From Peromyscus leucopus (lineage: Eukaryota; Chordata; Mammalia; Rodentia; Cricetidae): a stretch of 64,000 bases of DNA. The stretch spans positions 149,316,826 through 149,380,825 of the forward strand of contig NC_051065.1 in assembly GCF_004664715.2 (NCBI RefSeq), given 5' to 3'. The translations under genes were made by a program, and so were the position numbers. Under the pieces are notes generated by a model that saw only the letters and a program-made list of their open reading frames with translations, did no database searches and was not told the origin of the DNA. Below, piece by piece: positions 10,818 to 23,534 of this stretch; position 1 is the stretch's first letter; every line of letters starts with the position of its first letter.

Positions 10818-11499
10818 CATTGTGCTTTCATAGCCTCTTCTTCATCTCCAGATTAAAGCCCAACCAACAGGCCGTAAAAAGAGGAGTCAGGCCCATGATG
10901 GAGTGGGAGCTGGAAAGCTTCCGAGTCAGATGATGACTCTGAATCAGAGAAAGACAGTTATCTTGGGCCACCCAGCCCCTGATGGTGTGGATAAACTGAA
11001 GTCCACATTTAGCGCTTCACCAAGTGCTTTCACTGGAACTGTTTCTCCTTTTAGCTGAATTCTGGGAAACCATGGTGCCACTCCAACAGACCCAAGCAGA
11101 CTACATCCAAAACCAAATGACCATCTCCCCATGCTTTCCTTATTCCTAAACCTGAGCGTGCCGAGAAAGGAGCATTCATAAACAGGGACAGCATGTTTCC
11201 CCAGGAAAAGGCTGGCATGGGGAGCTGGCATTTACACATTCATGGCCAAACTGGATCCCATGCAAATTCTCAATGATAGGAAGTAGCAGTGGGACAGACA
11301 TTCCCTCGGATTATCACATTGAGGTTTCCTATTCCCTCCAACATGGTAGAGAGAGCCATGATGTTTAGCAGTGGGTACGCAAATTCCAACTTCTCCTACT
11401 CCCTTACGGTCACTACGTTTAGAAGGTGCTGCTCTTCACTTCATGCACCAAATACAACTGGCATATAGACAAGCCCTGCTCCCGCCTACAGACGCCTCT
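10818..11499. other. Unassigned stretch
   Basis: There is no SINE or LTR. Minus-strand open frames (10944-11239) overlap each other in different frames, have no recognisable domain and lack clear splice sites. Confidence 0.4.
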
Positions 11500-11751
11500 T
11501 TTTTTCTTTCTCTCTTTCTTTTCTTGTTTTTTTTTGTTTGTTTGTTTGTTTGTTTTGTTTTGGTTTGGTTGTTTTTTTTTTTTTTTTTTGGTTTTTGGTT
11601 TTTGGTTTTGGGAGACAGGGTTTCTCTGTGTAGCTTTGCACCTTTCCTGGATCTTGCTCTGTAGACCAGGCTGGCCTCAAACTCACCGAGATCTGCCTGG
11701 CTCTGCCTCCTGAGTGCTGGGATTAAAGGTGTGTGCCAGCATCACCCAGCT
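11500..11751 (-). mobile_element. B1 SINE, antisense, with long T/TTTG tail
   Basis: The body (11612-11751) reads 'gagacagggtttctctgtgt' then 'agctttgcacctttcctgg', the cricetid-type B1 variant, and ends 'catcacccagct'. The antisense A-tail has grown into a 110-bp T-rich tract with TTTG units, which is why poly-Phe/poly-Lys open frames appear. Confidence 0.9.
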
Positions 11752-12365
11752 CAGATGCCTGTCTTTTAAGAACTGGTGACCATGTCCCTGACCTGAAAAA
11801 CACAGAACCCTGGGTCTTCTGATCTATCTGAGGGTTCAGAGTCCGTGTCTCATGACAGCTGAGCATCTCTACCCACCTGCCTTCTCCCAGCCCCAGTGCC
11901 ACGCCCTGAAGCTCAGTCTTGGGCCGGGGTTCTAGGATGTGACACATCTTCCATCAAGGAAAGCAGCCCCGGTTAGTCAGGGGTGAGCACAGCTGTGACA
12001 GTCTGTCGAGGACAGTCTTTCCTTCCTGTTCTGAAGGCAGCTTGTTTATCATATTCCTGCACCTTCCGGTCTCATTTCCTGCCACTCCTCCTCCTCCTCA
12101 TACCCACTAGTCTTAAATAAAGCTCACTATGTTTTCCCCATGGCCCACTCTGATTTTTCTGAACTAGCACTTCGCCTAGAGCGAATTGTTTCCTCTTCCT
12201 GGAAGACTTCCCTGCTTCCTAGAACACTTCCTTAAACCTTCCTGTTATGCTCTGAACCTGAAGTGCCCCCAAAACCCCAGTGTTCACAGATCTGTGGTGC
12301 CACTGGGACTTGGTGGGATCTTCCTGAAGGGGACTCTCCTTGGAGAAAGTTATGTCATTCGAGAT

Positions 12366-12746
12366 TGTCTTAGTTAGGGTCACTATTGCTGTGACAAAAC
12401 ACCGTGACCAGAGCAACTTGGGCAGGAAGGATTTATTCACCTTATACCTCCACATCAAAGGAAGCCAGGACAGGAACTTAAGCAGGACAGGAACTTAAGC
12501 AGGACAGGAACCTGGAGGCAGGAGCTGATGCAGGGGTCCTGCTTATTGGCTTGCTCCTCATGGCTGGCTCAGCCTGCTTTCTTACAGAATCCAGGACCAC
12601 CAGCCCAGGGATGCTACCACCCACACTGGGTTGGGCCCTCCCTGACCAATCACTAATTAAGAAAATGCCTATAGCTGGGCCTTAGGAAGGCATTTTCTCA
12701 GTTGAGGTTCCCAGTGTGTCAAATTGACATAAAACTGGCCAGCACA
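12366..12746 (-). mobile_element. ORR1-like ERVL-MaLR LTR, antisense
   Basis: The 381-bp unit runs from TGTCTTAGTTAGGG to GGCCAGCACA and shares 'caatcactaattaagaaaat' with the LTR at 53428. A 17-bp unit (ggacaggaacttaagca) is repeated almost three times at 12468-12511, a local expansion not seen in the other copy. The family name is from memory; the shared sequence is direct. Confidence 0.75.
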
Positions 12747-12962
12747 GGGGGATGTACTTTGAAGGGGCCGTTGGAGACCCAGGCCTTTCCTCCCCATCCC
12801 CTTCTTGGTTTGTTGGCCTCCAGAGGGTGAGCAGCTTCCTTCCACATGTTTCTACCATGATGCTCTGCTTCGCCACAGACCTAAAGGCAATGGATAAGTA
12901 ACCGTGGACTGAAAGAAACCATGAACCAAAATAAATCTTTCCTCCGCGTGCGTGGGGGAGGG

Positions 12963-12964
<2 letters not shown>

Positions 12965-13011
<47 letters not shown>
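12965..13011. repeat. (GT)n microsatellite
   Basis: An uninterrupted GT tract of about 23 units. Confidence 0.97.
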
Positions 13012-13012
<1 letters not shown>

Positions 13013-13080
13013 ACACATGTAAAAGCGAGAGGTCTGCACGGGATGGCTTTCGAGACCACTCTCCACTTTATCCAATTTAT

Positions 13081-13302
13081 TTTTTTGAGACAGAGTCTCT
13101 TCACTAAAAGTGGAGTTCAGCTACTCAGCTGGACTGGCTGCCTAACAAGTCCTAGGGACCTTCTGTCTCCACTGCCCCTGGCACCCCTCAGTACCCAGCT
13201 TCCGGTGGCTGTTTGGTTGGGTTTTTGACGTGGGTGCTGGGCGTGGAACTCAGGTCCTCACGCTTACATGGCAAACACTTCCCTGACAAAGTCTCCTCCC
13301 TA
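13081..13302 (-). mobile_element. Diverged B1/B4-like SINE, antisense
   Basis: A 'tttttttgagacagagtctc' start and 'cagtacccagcttccgg' suggest an antisense B1-like body. 'gtggaactcaggtcctcacg' suggests the antisense tRNA/ID-like part. Similarity is weak in the middle. Confidence 0.4.
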
Positions 13303-13394
13303 AGCCCTTCCCTTCCTCGTTTTAAAGGAAAGGAACTGTAAGAACCTGCCCAGCATGTGTCCAGAGTTCCACTCAGTCATCACTTCTAGGGGGC

Positions 13395-13882
13395 GTTCCT
13401 GAATGTCTCCCACCGTCCCGTGTGGATCCGGGGAGTTCCTGAATGTCTCCCTCCATCCCGTGTGGATCCGGGGAGTTCCTGAATGTCTCCCACTGTCCCG
13501 TGTGGATCAGGGGAGTTCCTGAATGTCTCCCACCGTCCCGTGTGGATCAGGGGGGGTTCCTGAATGTCTCCCGCCGTCCCTCCATCCCGTGTGGATCGAG
13601 GGAGTTCCTGAATGTCTCCCGCCATCCTGTGTGGATCCGGGGAGTTCCTGAGTGTCTCCCTCCATCCCGTGTGGATCGGGGGAGTTCCTGAATGTCTCCC
13701 ACCGTCCCGTGTGGATCCGGGGAGTTCCTGAGTGTCTCCCTCCATCCCGTGTGGATCACGGGGAGTTCCTGAATGTCTCCCACCGTCCCGTGTGGATCCG
13801 GGGAGTTCTGAGTGTCTCCCTCCATCCCGTGTGGATCACGGGGAGTTTCCTGAATGTCTCCCGCCGTCCCGTGTGGATCAGG
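13395..13882. repeat. 40-bp minisatellite, about 12 copies
   Basis: Units begin at 13395, 13435, 13475, 13515, 13556, 13604, 13644, 13684, 13724, 13765, 13805 and 13845. Each carries GTTCCTGAATGTCTCCC followed by a CpG-bearing half with GTGTGGATC. Two unit types exist: AATG with CACCGTCCC, and AGTG with TCCATCCC. From 13644 they alternate, giving an 80-bp dimer. The unit at 13556 is about 8 bp longer and joins parts of both types. Since 40 is not a multiple of 3, reading frame cycles between units; the open frames are artefacts. Confidence 0.97.
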
Positions 13883-14016
13883 TGCTCTCAGGTCTGTGTT
13901 CCTTTTTCTTTTCTATTCTGGTTTTTGTCATTTGTTGTTTTGTTTTGTTTGTCTCACTGGTTTATTGCTGTTGCTGTTTCTTCTTCCTCCTCCTCCTTTT
14001 AGAGGGCTTATTTTGT

Positions 14017-14102
14017 TTTGAGACATGGCCTCATAGCCCAGGCTGGCCTGGAACACAGCATCCTTCTGCTCCACTTACTGAGGGCCTGGGATTAAAAGCA
14101 TG
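14017..14102 (-). mobile_element. B1 fragment, antisense, truncated by an LTR
   Basis: 'gagacatggcctcatagccc' through 'cctgggattaaaagca' is antisense B1. It stops where the MT-like LTR begins at 14103. Confidence 0.7.
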
Positions 14103-14486
14103 TGTGGTGGTTTACAAGAAAATGGCCCCCAAAGGGAGCCACTTATATAAGGAGGTGTGGCTTTGTTAGAGTAGGTGTGTGTGGTCTCGTTGGAGGAAGT
14201 GTGTCACTGTGGAGGCGGGCTTTGAGGACTCATATGCTCAAGTCATGCCCAGTGAGACAGACTAGCTCTTGTTGCCTTCAGATCAAGTTGTAAAATTCTC
14301 AGCTACTTCTCCAGCACCGTGTCTGCCTGCAGACCACCATACTCCCAACCGCCATGCTCCCTGCTGTGATGATAATGGACTAAACCTCTGAAACTGTAAG
14401 CCACCATCTCAATTAAATGTTTTCCTGTATAAGAATTGCTGTGGTCATGGTGTCTCTTCACAGCAATAGAAACCCTAACTAAGACA
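14103..14486 (+). mobile_element. MT-like ERVL-MaLR LTR, complete
   Basis: The 384-bp LTR starts TGTGGTGG and ends CTAACTAAGACA. It shares 'ggactaaacctctgaaactg' and 'gtcatggtgtctcttcacag' with the truncated copy at 40143. GCATG (14098-14102) and GCATC (14487-14491) flank it, a 5-bp TSD with one difference, as expected for ERVL-type integration. Confidence 0.85.
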
Positions 14487-14639
14487 GCATCTAGAGCACC
14501 CTCTACTTACTTATATTGCAGTAACCACCAATTCTTAAGTGAATTTTCACTAAACTATTAACTCCTTTGGGGTTCAGCTGTACATGTTATTTCTGTATTT
14601 CTAACTTCTGACCCATAGAGGGAGGATGTGAATATGTTT

Positions 14640-14856
14640 TTTTAAGCTTTTATTTTATACATATGGGTGTTTTGCCTGAGTGTATTGATGCACTGTGTTC
14701 ATGCCTGGTAACCAAAGAGACCAGAAGAGGGAGTCTGGTTCCCCTTGAACTGGAGTTACAGACTGTTGTGAGCTGCCATGTGGGTGCTGGGAATTGAACC
14801 CTGGTCTTCCAGAAGAGCTGTCAGTGCTCTTAACCTCTGAACCCTCTCTCCAGACC
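14640..14856 (-). mobile_element. B3 SINE, antisense
   Basis: The blocks 'ttttgcctgagtgtattg', 'gaccagaagagggagtctgg', 'gtgggtgctgggaattgaac' and 'cctctctccagacc' are in antisense B3 order. Confidence 0.85.
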
Positions 14857-15850
14857 TTAGGTCTGTGGATGTTTATTGATGAATGAGAAGAATCACCTGG
14901 CTTGATGCATAGCCAGACCTCTTGAAGTAAAGAAATAATGTGGTGTGGTTTTCCCAGCCTGTCACCTGACTCAAAACACCTAGAAACTTAACTTCTCCAC
15001 ACATGCTTTCCAGTCCCTCTACTTCCCTCAACTCCTTCCTTTCCTCACCCACATCCTGTCTACCTCAGGCTCCTCTTGGGTTCTTGTTTGGCTAAGGGAG
15101 CCTACCAAAGTAGCCTTTTGAAGAGAGAGCACACTGTGTTCTTGGATGCAGCTTCCTTCTATCCTCTTCCTAAGGCAGGAGGATGTGGGTGGCCTGCATT
15201 CTCTCTAAACCTCAGATCAGCCTCCTCCCTCAACCTCAGGGAGGGAGCAGAGGTGAAAACTTGATTCAGTTTAAAATATAGGGCCGGTGTCAACGAAACA
15301 GAGAGGAGGAGAATCAGTACTTAGCTGGGAGGCCTGAGGACAGAAAACCAAGGCTGAAACTAAGACGAACCTCCTATGATTCAGGCAGTGTTTAAATAGA
15401 TTTCCACAGCAGAGAATGTCTACTTGAAGCTAATATGAGACCCCCAAGAATCATTTCCTGCCCTGGAATTCTATGCCAGAGGCCAGATGTGGCCTTCCTG
15501 AGACCCAGCTTCCATTGGAGCTATTTGGGTCGGCAGTAAATTAGCTAGTCCTGAAAGGAGGAGAAAGCACGGCTCCCAAAGACGGCCATTCACTAGGTCA
15601 GGATGCCCTGCAGCACCTCTCTGCCCTGGGCAGCACAGAACAACGGTCTCCAGTGTGCAGAGTGGCCTAGGTTAAGTGGGCAGTCTCAGCAGTCCAGGAC
15701 CCTCAGCAGATGGGCACACCAGGACCCAGGGGAGCCGAGGCACCCAATGTTTGTGCCAACTGCTCCATCCCGCATTGCTAACGCTGACTGCTACTCGCTG
15801 AACGACAGGCCACCCTCAGTCATTTTGTTTTATTTATTTGGTTTCCTCTT
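14857..15850. other. Non-repetitive stretch, nothing recognised
   Basis: About 1 kb without a SINE, LTR or simple repeat. I see no splice-bounded open frame or known motif. Short frames at 15076 and 15603 show no recognisable domain. Confidence 0.4.
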
Positions 15851-16371
15851 TTGAGACAGGGCCTTGCCATGCTGTTGCCCTCGCTGATCCTGACCCCCTG
15901 AGCTGAAACAATCCTCCCAGCAGCCCCAGCAGTCAGAGGCTCAATGGTCTTCTCCTTCTAAAAATGTTAGAGGTAGTCTGGACCAAGCTTCATTCAGAGA
16001 GGACCAAATTTTTGATGCCCATCAGACACACAGACACGTCACATACTGTGCTACCTCTGCAGACCCACATATGAGGACCTCAAGGTGTCCTTTCTCCTAG
16101 GTGGGCCAGGAGCAAGTACGGGCTGAAAGGGCTAGGCAAAAAAAAAAAACAAAAAAAAAACAACGGGGTTGGAGGGGAGAATGTGGGAGTAGTGTAGAAA
16201 GCCCTAGGTCTGGGGCCAGAGCATCCAGGTTCTTTTTTCCACTTCACACAGATCAAACTACTCACACTTTAATTCTCAGGTTCTTTATTTGAGGAAAAGA
16301 CCTGGGACCTGGGACTACGGAGTTGGAACAGAGCTATGAGGATGTCACTGACCACTTTTTTTATTTTGTTC

Positions 16372-16494
16372 TGAGACAGGGTTTCTCTGTGTAGTTCTCA
16401 CTCTGTAGACCAGGCTGGCCTTGAATTCTCAGAGATCCACCTGGCTCTGTCTCCCAAGTGCTGGGATTAAAGGTGTGTGTCACCACCTCCCAGC
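16372..16494 (-). mobile_element. B1 SINE, antisense, with 12-bp TSD
   Basis: A complete antisense B1 from 'gagacagggtttctctgtgt' to 'caccacctcccagc'. TCACTGACCACT is present exactly on both sides (16345-16356 and 16496-16507), a typical L1-mediated TSD, so the insertion is fairly recent. Confidence 0.95.
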
Positions 16495-16659
16495 ATCACT
16501 GACCACTCTTAACCTCACTGGGTTATAAGGGTAAAATGCAGCCATTGCTCAAATAGAACACTGATAATATAGAGTGCCATCCATATACAGAAAAGTTGCA
16601 TAAAATCTTTAAATTTTTGTATAATTGAATCTCCAAACCAATCAGCACATTTTATGGAT

Positions 16660-16663
<4 letters not shown>

Positions 16664-16714
<51 letters not shown>
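16664..16714. repeat. (CA)n microsatellite
   Basis: About 25 uninterrupted CA units followed by a CT-rich tract. Confidence 0.97.
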
Positions 16715-16717
<3 letters not shown>

Positions 16718-16740
16718 CCTCTCCCTCTCTGTCTCTATCT

Positions 16741-17262
16741 CAGAGATTCTCAACTTGTAGGTCATGACCCCTCTGGGGGGTAGAACCTTCCTTTCACAGG
16801 GATCACCTAAGACCATTGGAAAACACAGATATTTACACTACAATTCATTAGAGTACCAAAATTACAGTTATGAAGTAGCAACGAAAATAATTTTATGGTT
16901 GGGGTCACCACAACATGAGGAACTGTACCAAAGGGTACCTGAAAGGTAATCAGCGCTGGCAGTGGCTCTGGTTACCTTGTGGAAAGGTCACAGTCACGCC
17001 AGAACCCAATGGTACTTTTTAGAGCTTTATTAGGAGGGAAAGGGAGTTGGGGAGGAGGGGACCAGGCCTGGTGAGAGAGAAAGATGAATGGAGTGGAGCA
17101 GAGCAGAGAGAGAGCGTGGGGGTCTGCTTCTGGCCTTTTAAGGCGGGTACGTAGTCATCTGTGGCCACTGATGATGTAAGATGCAAGAACCCAAGCTGCG
17201 CATCTGCCAGAGTGAGGGCAGGATCCTAACAGTAGCAGCATTAGGAAGGTTGAGAACCACTG
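16741..17262 (-). mobile_element. URR1-like hAT element, antisense, split by an LTR
   Basis: The two parts are 16741-16939 and about 17237-17262. The right part ends GGTTGAGAACCACTG. Flanking 8-mers CTCTATCT (16733-16740) and CTCTGTCT (17263-17270) differ at one position, a good hAT TSD. The interior is uninterrupted until the LTR at 16940. Confidence 0.85.
16940..17231 (-). mobile_element. Solo LTR (ERV) nested in a URR1 element
   Basis: This is a 292-bp insertion in the hAT element. On the minus strand it runs from TGTTAGGATCCTGCCC to ACCTTTCA, with TTAAAAGG (TATA-like) and AATAAAGC (polyadenylation-like) in LTR order. GTACC and GTAGC flank it with one difference. Its TGTTAG start resembles the LTR at 41135. 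No internal retroviral sequence is present. Confidence 0.75.
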
Positions 17263-17269
17263 CTCTGTC

Positions 17270-18665
17270 TGGGTGGGGCTAGAATCCAGGGCCTCTTTGT
17301 GTTAGGTAAGTGCTGTACCAGCTTTATAGGTATTCTCAAGGTATAAATTTGCTACTTAAATGGCCCAGCCTGAGGTTCTCTATGATTCTCATTCGTCAGC
17401 CTCTTCAAAATCCTGACTAGCTTCCCATCTAGTTTCTACCTGGCTGCCTACCACTGAGTTCTAGGTTTGTGATGGGAACAACCTCAGACCCATTTTTTTT
17501 TTTTTTTAATAAGTCCAATTCTTCCTTGACTTTTGCAAACAAACTCCAAGTCCTAGACTGAGAGTGCTCGGTGTGACCACTCCTACACCGCTCTTAGGCC
17601 AGTGTGCCAAAAGCACATGGACTCTGCCATGTCCTCCACGGCCACTGCTGTGCAGAATGCAGGGGGTGCCAGAGGAATGCAGATGGTCCCCTGCCCGCCC
17701 CCGCCCCCCATTTTTTTCTCTGCAATTCACAAGCTGACTGGCCTGACCTCACCCTGTGAGATGCCACAGAGATTAGGTAACTAATGATAGTGACTCCCTG
17801 GGGACACTGGTTTGTTAATATTTAACAGATACAGCCAAGAGAGCAGTGACCCAGGAAGGCAATGACGAAAGGCTCTGAACATCCTGAACCATCAGGTATC
17901 CTGATGCACACCCTGGGTGGGAGGCCTGCCCTCCATTCTCTGTGCTTCCCCAAACCTGCACCCCACTCTCAGCAAGGCACAGCCCAGCATGCAGCCTGGA
18001 GGCTCAGCCCCACCCCACCATCCATTATACATACTGCCCCTCTGCTGGGGATTCTAGACCGCTGAGGATTCTGGGAGATCTAGAGGCCACCATCACCGCT
18101 TTGGATTCTACTCCCCATTCCCAGAGCAGAGAATATAGCCTGGGAACATGGAGGAGATAGAAAAATGGAGAGCAAGGGTCACTGGCAATGAATAAATCAA
18201 TGCAAAAGACCTATGCCAGCTGCAGCCCACTGGGAGAGTCAGCATAGCCTTGAATTATTCTGTTTATACTTAATACAAACGGATAGTTTGAACTTAATTT
18301 AGTAGCTTGGGCTGCAGTTGCAGGCCATTCATGAGGACAAATGCATGGCAGTTCTTGCCCCTCCAGATTCACTCAAAGCCTTGGCACTGATCCACACCAA
18401 GCCTTGCTATTTTCCTGGATAACCTCACTGTCTAAACAGACCAACTATTTACAGACTACAGAACACAACCCATTCGTGTGTCATGAAGCTGAGCTAGAGG
18501 GTTGTAGCTGCATTGTTTTCTAAAGAAACAGAATAGGAATATGTCAGAGTACTTCACCTAAAGGAAGTGTGGTTTGGATCTAAAATATTTACTTAAATGA
18601 TACACATTGTATAACACAAACTAATGAGATGCCATTTCAATAATATATACATGTGTAATAGATCA
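17270..18665. other. Largely non-repetitive stretch
   Basis: About 1.4 kb with no SINE, LTR or recognisable exon. A 15-base T run lies at about 17493. A weak antisense CTCF-like string (CCCCTCTGCTGG, about 18037) was seen. Confidence 0.4.
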
Positions 18666-18685
18666 TAATGTAAACTACATTTTTT

Positions 18686-18728
18686 AATTTTTTTATTTTA
18701 AATTTAATTTAATTTTACATATCAGCCA
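18686..18728 (-). mobile_element. Very short L1 3'-end insertion with 16-bp TSD
   Basis: Forty-three bases of T/A-rich sequence ending 'ttttacatatcagcca' sit between two perfect copies of GTAAACTACATTTTTT (18670-18685 and 18729-18744). The insert resembles the extreme 3' end of a rodent L1 in antisense, with its poly(A) at the left boundary. Extreme 5' truncation explains the size. Confidence 0.7.
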
Positions 18729-19081
18729 GTAAACTACATTTTTTATTGTGCATCATAATAAAAACTTCGAGTATATATAATGAGATTGTTTGCCTTACAA
18801 GGGAAGAAAATTCTGACACTTGGGGACATTATAGTAAGTGAAATCAGTCAGCTACAAAAAGAAAATATTATTCGATACCATTTATATGAGACTCCTAGAA
18901 TAGCCAAACCATCAAGCAATTCATAGAATTCCATGGACTGAGGATGGTGTTGGGAGCAGAGTTTCAGGTTTTATGAGGAAAGAGCTCTGTGGTGGGTGGT
19001 GATAAGGGTCGCACTGGTGATGGTGGGAATACTTTTTTTGTGGGGAGTGGGGAGCGGAATCCTACCGTACTGACCAAACTC

Positions 19082-19184
19082 AACTTGAGCTCACTATGTA
19101 GTTCAGGCTGGCCTTGAACTTGCTCTCCTCCTGCCTCTGGCTCCCAACTGCTCAGACTAGAAGCACATGCCACCACACCCAGCC
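19082..19184 (-). mobile_element. B1 SINE, antisense, diverged
   Basis: The blocks 'gctcactatgtagttcaggc' and 'catgccaccacacccagcc' are antisense B1. The T-rich end is eroded. Confidence 0.75.
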
Positions 19185-19367
19185 CCACCTTTTGTATTCC
19201 AGCATCCCAGTCCTGTGGCTCTGCAGAAAACAAACGCTGTATCTGAGGAGCCCTCCCTCCACCCCACCCACACACACTTAATATCTTAATGCACTTAATA
19301 CAGTGGACTGTTTCACTCTTAAAGGTTAAGATGGCAAAATGTCATGTGCTTTAGTATTGTTGTCTTG

Positions 19368-19475
19368 CAGAGACAGAGTCTCATTATGCAGCCTTGACTG
19401 GCCTGCAACAGAGAGATCAGTCTTCCTCGGCCTCCTGAGTACTGGGATTAAAGGTGTGTGCCACAGTGCCTGGCT
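19368..19475 (-). mobile_element. B1 SINE, antisense
   Basis: 'agagacagagtctcattatg' through 'gtactgggattaaaggtgtg' to 'cagtgcctggct' is antisense B1. The middle is shortened relative to the 19839 copy. Confidence 0.8.
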
Positions 19476-19631
19476 GCTAGGTGCATTTTGCCACAATTTA
19501 TTTTAAGCATGGGAGAAGCCTCCTGGGACTTTTAACTTCATTTAAACTGACCTTCATCTCCCCTCACACCCATTCTCCAGGCTAATCCTGGCCTGCGCAT
19601 TGGCAGGAGCTCTCTCCCCGTTTTCCCAGCT

Positions 19632-19707
<76 letters not shown>

Positions 19708-19771
19708 CTCTCTCTCTGACTCTCTGTCTCTCTGTCTCTCTGTCTCTCTCTCTCACACACACACACACACA
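19632..19771. repeat. (CT)n-(GT)n-(CT)n-(CA)n compound microsatellite
   Basis: About 60 bases of pure CT are followed by a short GT block, CT/TCTG units and a CA block. Poly-Arg/Glu and Leu/Ser open frames here are repeat artefacts. Confidence 0.97.
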
Positions 19772-19838
19772 AACACAACTCCCACAGAGCAGCATTTCTG
19801 CTCTTTCTTTGCTCTCTCTCTTTTTTTTTTTTTTTTCC

Positions 19839-19978
19839 GAGACAGGGTTTCTCTGTGTAGCTTTGCGCCTTTCCTGGAACTTGCTTTGGAGACCAGGCTG
19901 GCCTCGAACTCACAGAGATCCACCTGCCTCTACCTCCCGAGCACTGGGATTAAAGGCATGTGCCATCACCGCCCGGCT
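19839..19978 (-). mobile_element. B1 SINE, antisense, cricetid-type, young
   Basis: A nearly consensus antisense copy with T16 tail, 'gagacagggtttctctgtgt', the diagnostic 'agctttgcgcctttcctgg', 'ctcgaactcacagagatcca' and the end 'catcaccgcccggct'. This variant is the main reason for placing the window in Cricetidae. Confidence 0.95.
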
Positions 19979-20199
19979 GTCTGCTCTCTTGGTCAGGTCA
20001 CCTTCACCACTCTGAGTCCTGCCCCTCCAGCTCTCCCTCTGATTTGGGAGTGACATTCCTAAAACTCCAATCTGACCTTAACACTGAACAAGGCACGCAT
20101 GGCGATGTGGATTCCCGTTGCTATGCCTCCCCTCCCTGTCCTCCTGAGTCGGGGACACATACCCCAAACTTACTTCTTGCAGTCCATTAAGACTGTAGA

Positions 20200-20250
20200 C
20201 CTGAGCATGGTGGCGCATGCCTGTAATCCCAGCACTTGGGAGGGAGGTCA
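20200..20250 (+). mobile_element. B1 5' fragment
   Basis: 'gagcatggtggcgcatgcct' and 'gtaatcccagcacttgggag' are the first third of a sense B1. The following sequence (20251-20460) is unassigned. Confidence 0.7.
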
Positions 20251-20460
20251 GCGCCACACAGCGGACCTAGAGCAGTGGGATGCTGGTAGACGTGAGGCTG
20301 TTCGAATGGGTGGACTTCATAGTTTTGAGACTCAAACCTGCAATCAGTTTCCGTCAACACTTCCAGACGGAAGCATCTCAGTCAGAGCTTAAAGGAGGGT
20401 TTATCCAGGGGGATAGACGTGTTTGTGTTCGCACAAGACACAACGGTTTATAGCCACTTG

Positions 20461-22299
<1,839 letters not shown>

Positions 22300-22411
22300 G
22301 CCAGGCAGTGGTGGTGCATGCCTTTAATCCGGCACTCAGGAGGCAGAGATAGGTGATATCAGTGAGTTCGAGGCCAGCCTGGTCTACATAGCAAGTTCCA
22401 GGACAGCCAAG
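22300..22411 (+). mobile_element. B1 SINE, sense, 3' truncated
   Basis: 'gccaggcagtggtggtgcat' to 'gccagcctggtctacatagc' and 'aagttccaggacagcc' is B1. The distal end and A-tail are missing. Confidence 0.85.
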
Positions 22412-22729
22412 AGGCACCACAGCCAGCTTCTCTCTGTTCCAGGAGCCTGTCTTCAGCGTCTCTTTCTGGTGACCATGGCACCTTTTTCTGCACCCTTGAC
22501 AAACATTCCCAGGTGGCAAGAGCCAGCACCGCAGGAGGAAGTTGGGCATGAGTCTAAGGGCCCATGGGAATAGTGCGTGCTTCCTACCCAGGGATGGTAC
22601 CAAGGATGGCCTAGCATCCAAAGCATTTGACTTGTGGGAAAGGGGGAAGTAAATACTAAATCCCACCCTATGGACAGAGGCCCTGCTAAGAAAAATCAGT
22701 GCTGGGCTGGAGCCAAGGGGGCCTTCTTT

Positions 22730-22886
22730 TCTTCTTCTTCTTCTTCTTCTTCTTCTTCTTCTTCTTCTTCTTCTTCTTCTTCTTCTCCTCCTCCTCCTCC
22801 TCCTCCTCCTCCTCCTCTTCCTCCTCCTCCTCCTTCCTCTTCTTCTTCCTCTTCTTCTTCCTCTTCCTCTTCCTCTTCTTCTTTTT
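22730..22886. repeat. (TTC)n-(TCC)n-(TTC/CTC)n polypyrimidine tract
   Basis: About 155 bases made of CTT and CTC triplets without a purine. It is mirror-symmetric in places and could form triplex (H-)DNA. Poly-Ser and poly-Phe frames across it are artefacts. Confidence 0.97.
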
Positions 22887-23534
22887 AAATAGTACTAGTT
22901 AGTGCCTTGGTGACTGGAGATTACAAACTCTTTGACTTGACAAGAGCCTTGCAGATGAAAGCTAAAAGAAGCAAACAGAAGACTTGGAAATCCAGCACGG
23001 CTGGAAGGCACAGATAAAAAGCTGCTCCCCACACATGCAGCCCCAGATGAAGAGAAGGTAAACAGATGATGCCAGCCAGGATCGTCCAAGGAAACAAGAA
23101 AGAGTTCTATAAATATAACCAGAAAGAAAATATTTGTCTTAGCTGATGAGATCACCACTCGTGGCTCATAAGAGGGATCTTTTGTTGCTCCCTTAATTGA
23201 AGCTTGGAAAAGAGCAGAAATCAGACAACTAGCCCACAAGGTTCCAGTGAGTTGGCCCAGGTTAAATTAGATGCAGCTGGAGTCATTCAGGCTCGATACC
23301 ATCAATCTGGACTTTGGCCTGTGTTTGTGTAGACGTGATGTTGGCTCCTATTCTTCCCATCTACTCCTTCCCAGCACCCACCTGGCTAGTATCTGACACT
23401 AGGAAATGAGGACAAAAACAGGAAGAGGCAGATGGCTATGGGCTGGACACAGACCTAGGGGAGGGGAAAGGCCTCACATTCTCCACAACTTCCTCTATGG
23501 GTACTTGCCACAGCACAAGAGTCAGGAGTGTTGG

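Noticed and set aside
13395..13882. CRISPR-like array
   Set aside because: The units are contiguous with no unique spacers between conserved repeats, and the context is mammalian.
13386..14169. Overlapping long open frames on both strands with repeated Pro/Arg/Ser or Asp/Gly/Thr units
   Set aside because: They follow the 40-bp minisatellite. The unit length is not a multiple of three and several frames are open at once, which is expected for a stop-free tandem repeat and not for a protein.
18036..18048. Antisense CTCF motif (CCCCTCTGCTGG)
   Set aside because: It has a mismatch at a key G, and poor flanking agreement leaves it below a usable standard.
22634..22902. Poly-Ser/Pro and poly-Phe open frames
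   Set aside because: They are translations of the CTT/CTC polypyrimidine tract.
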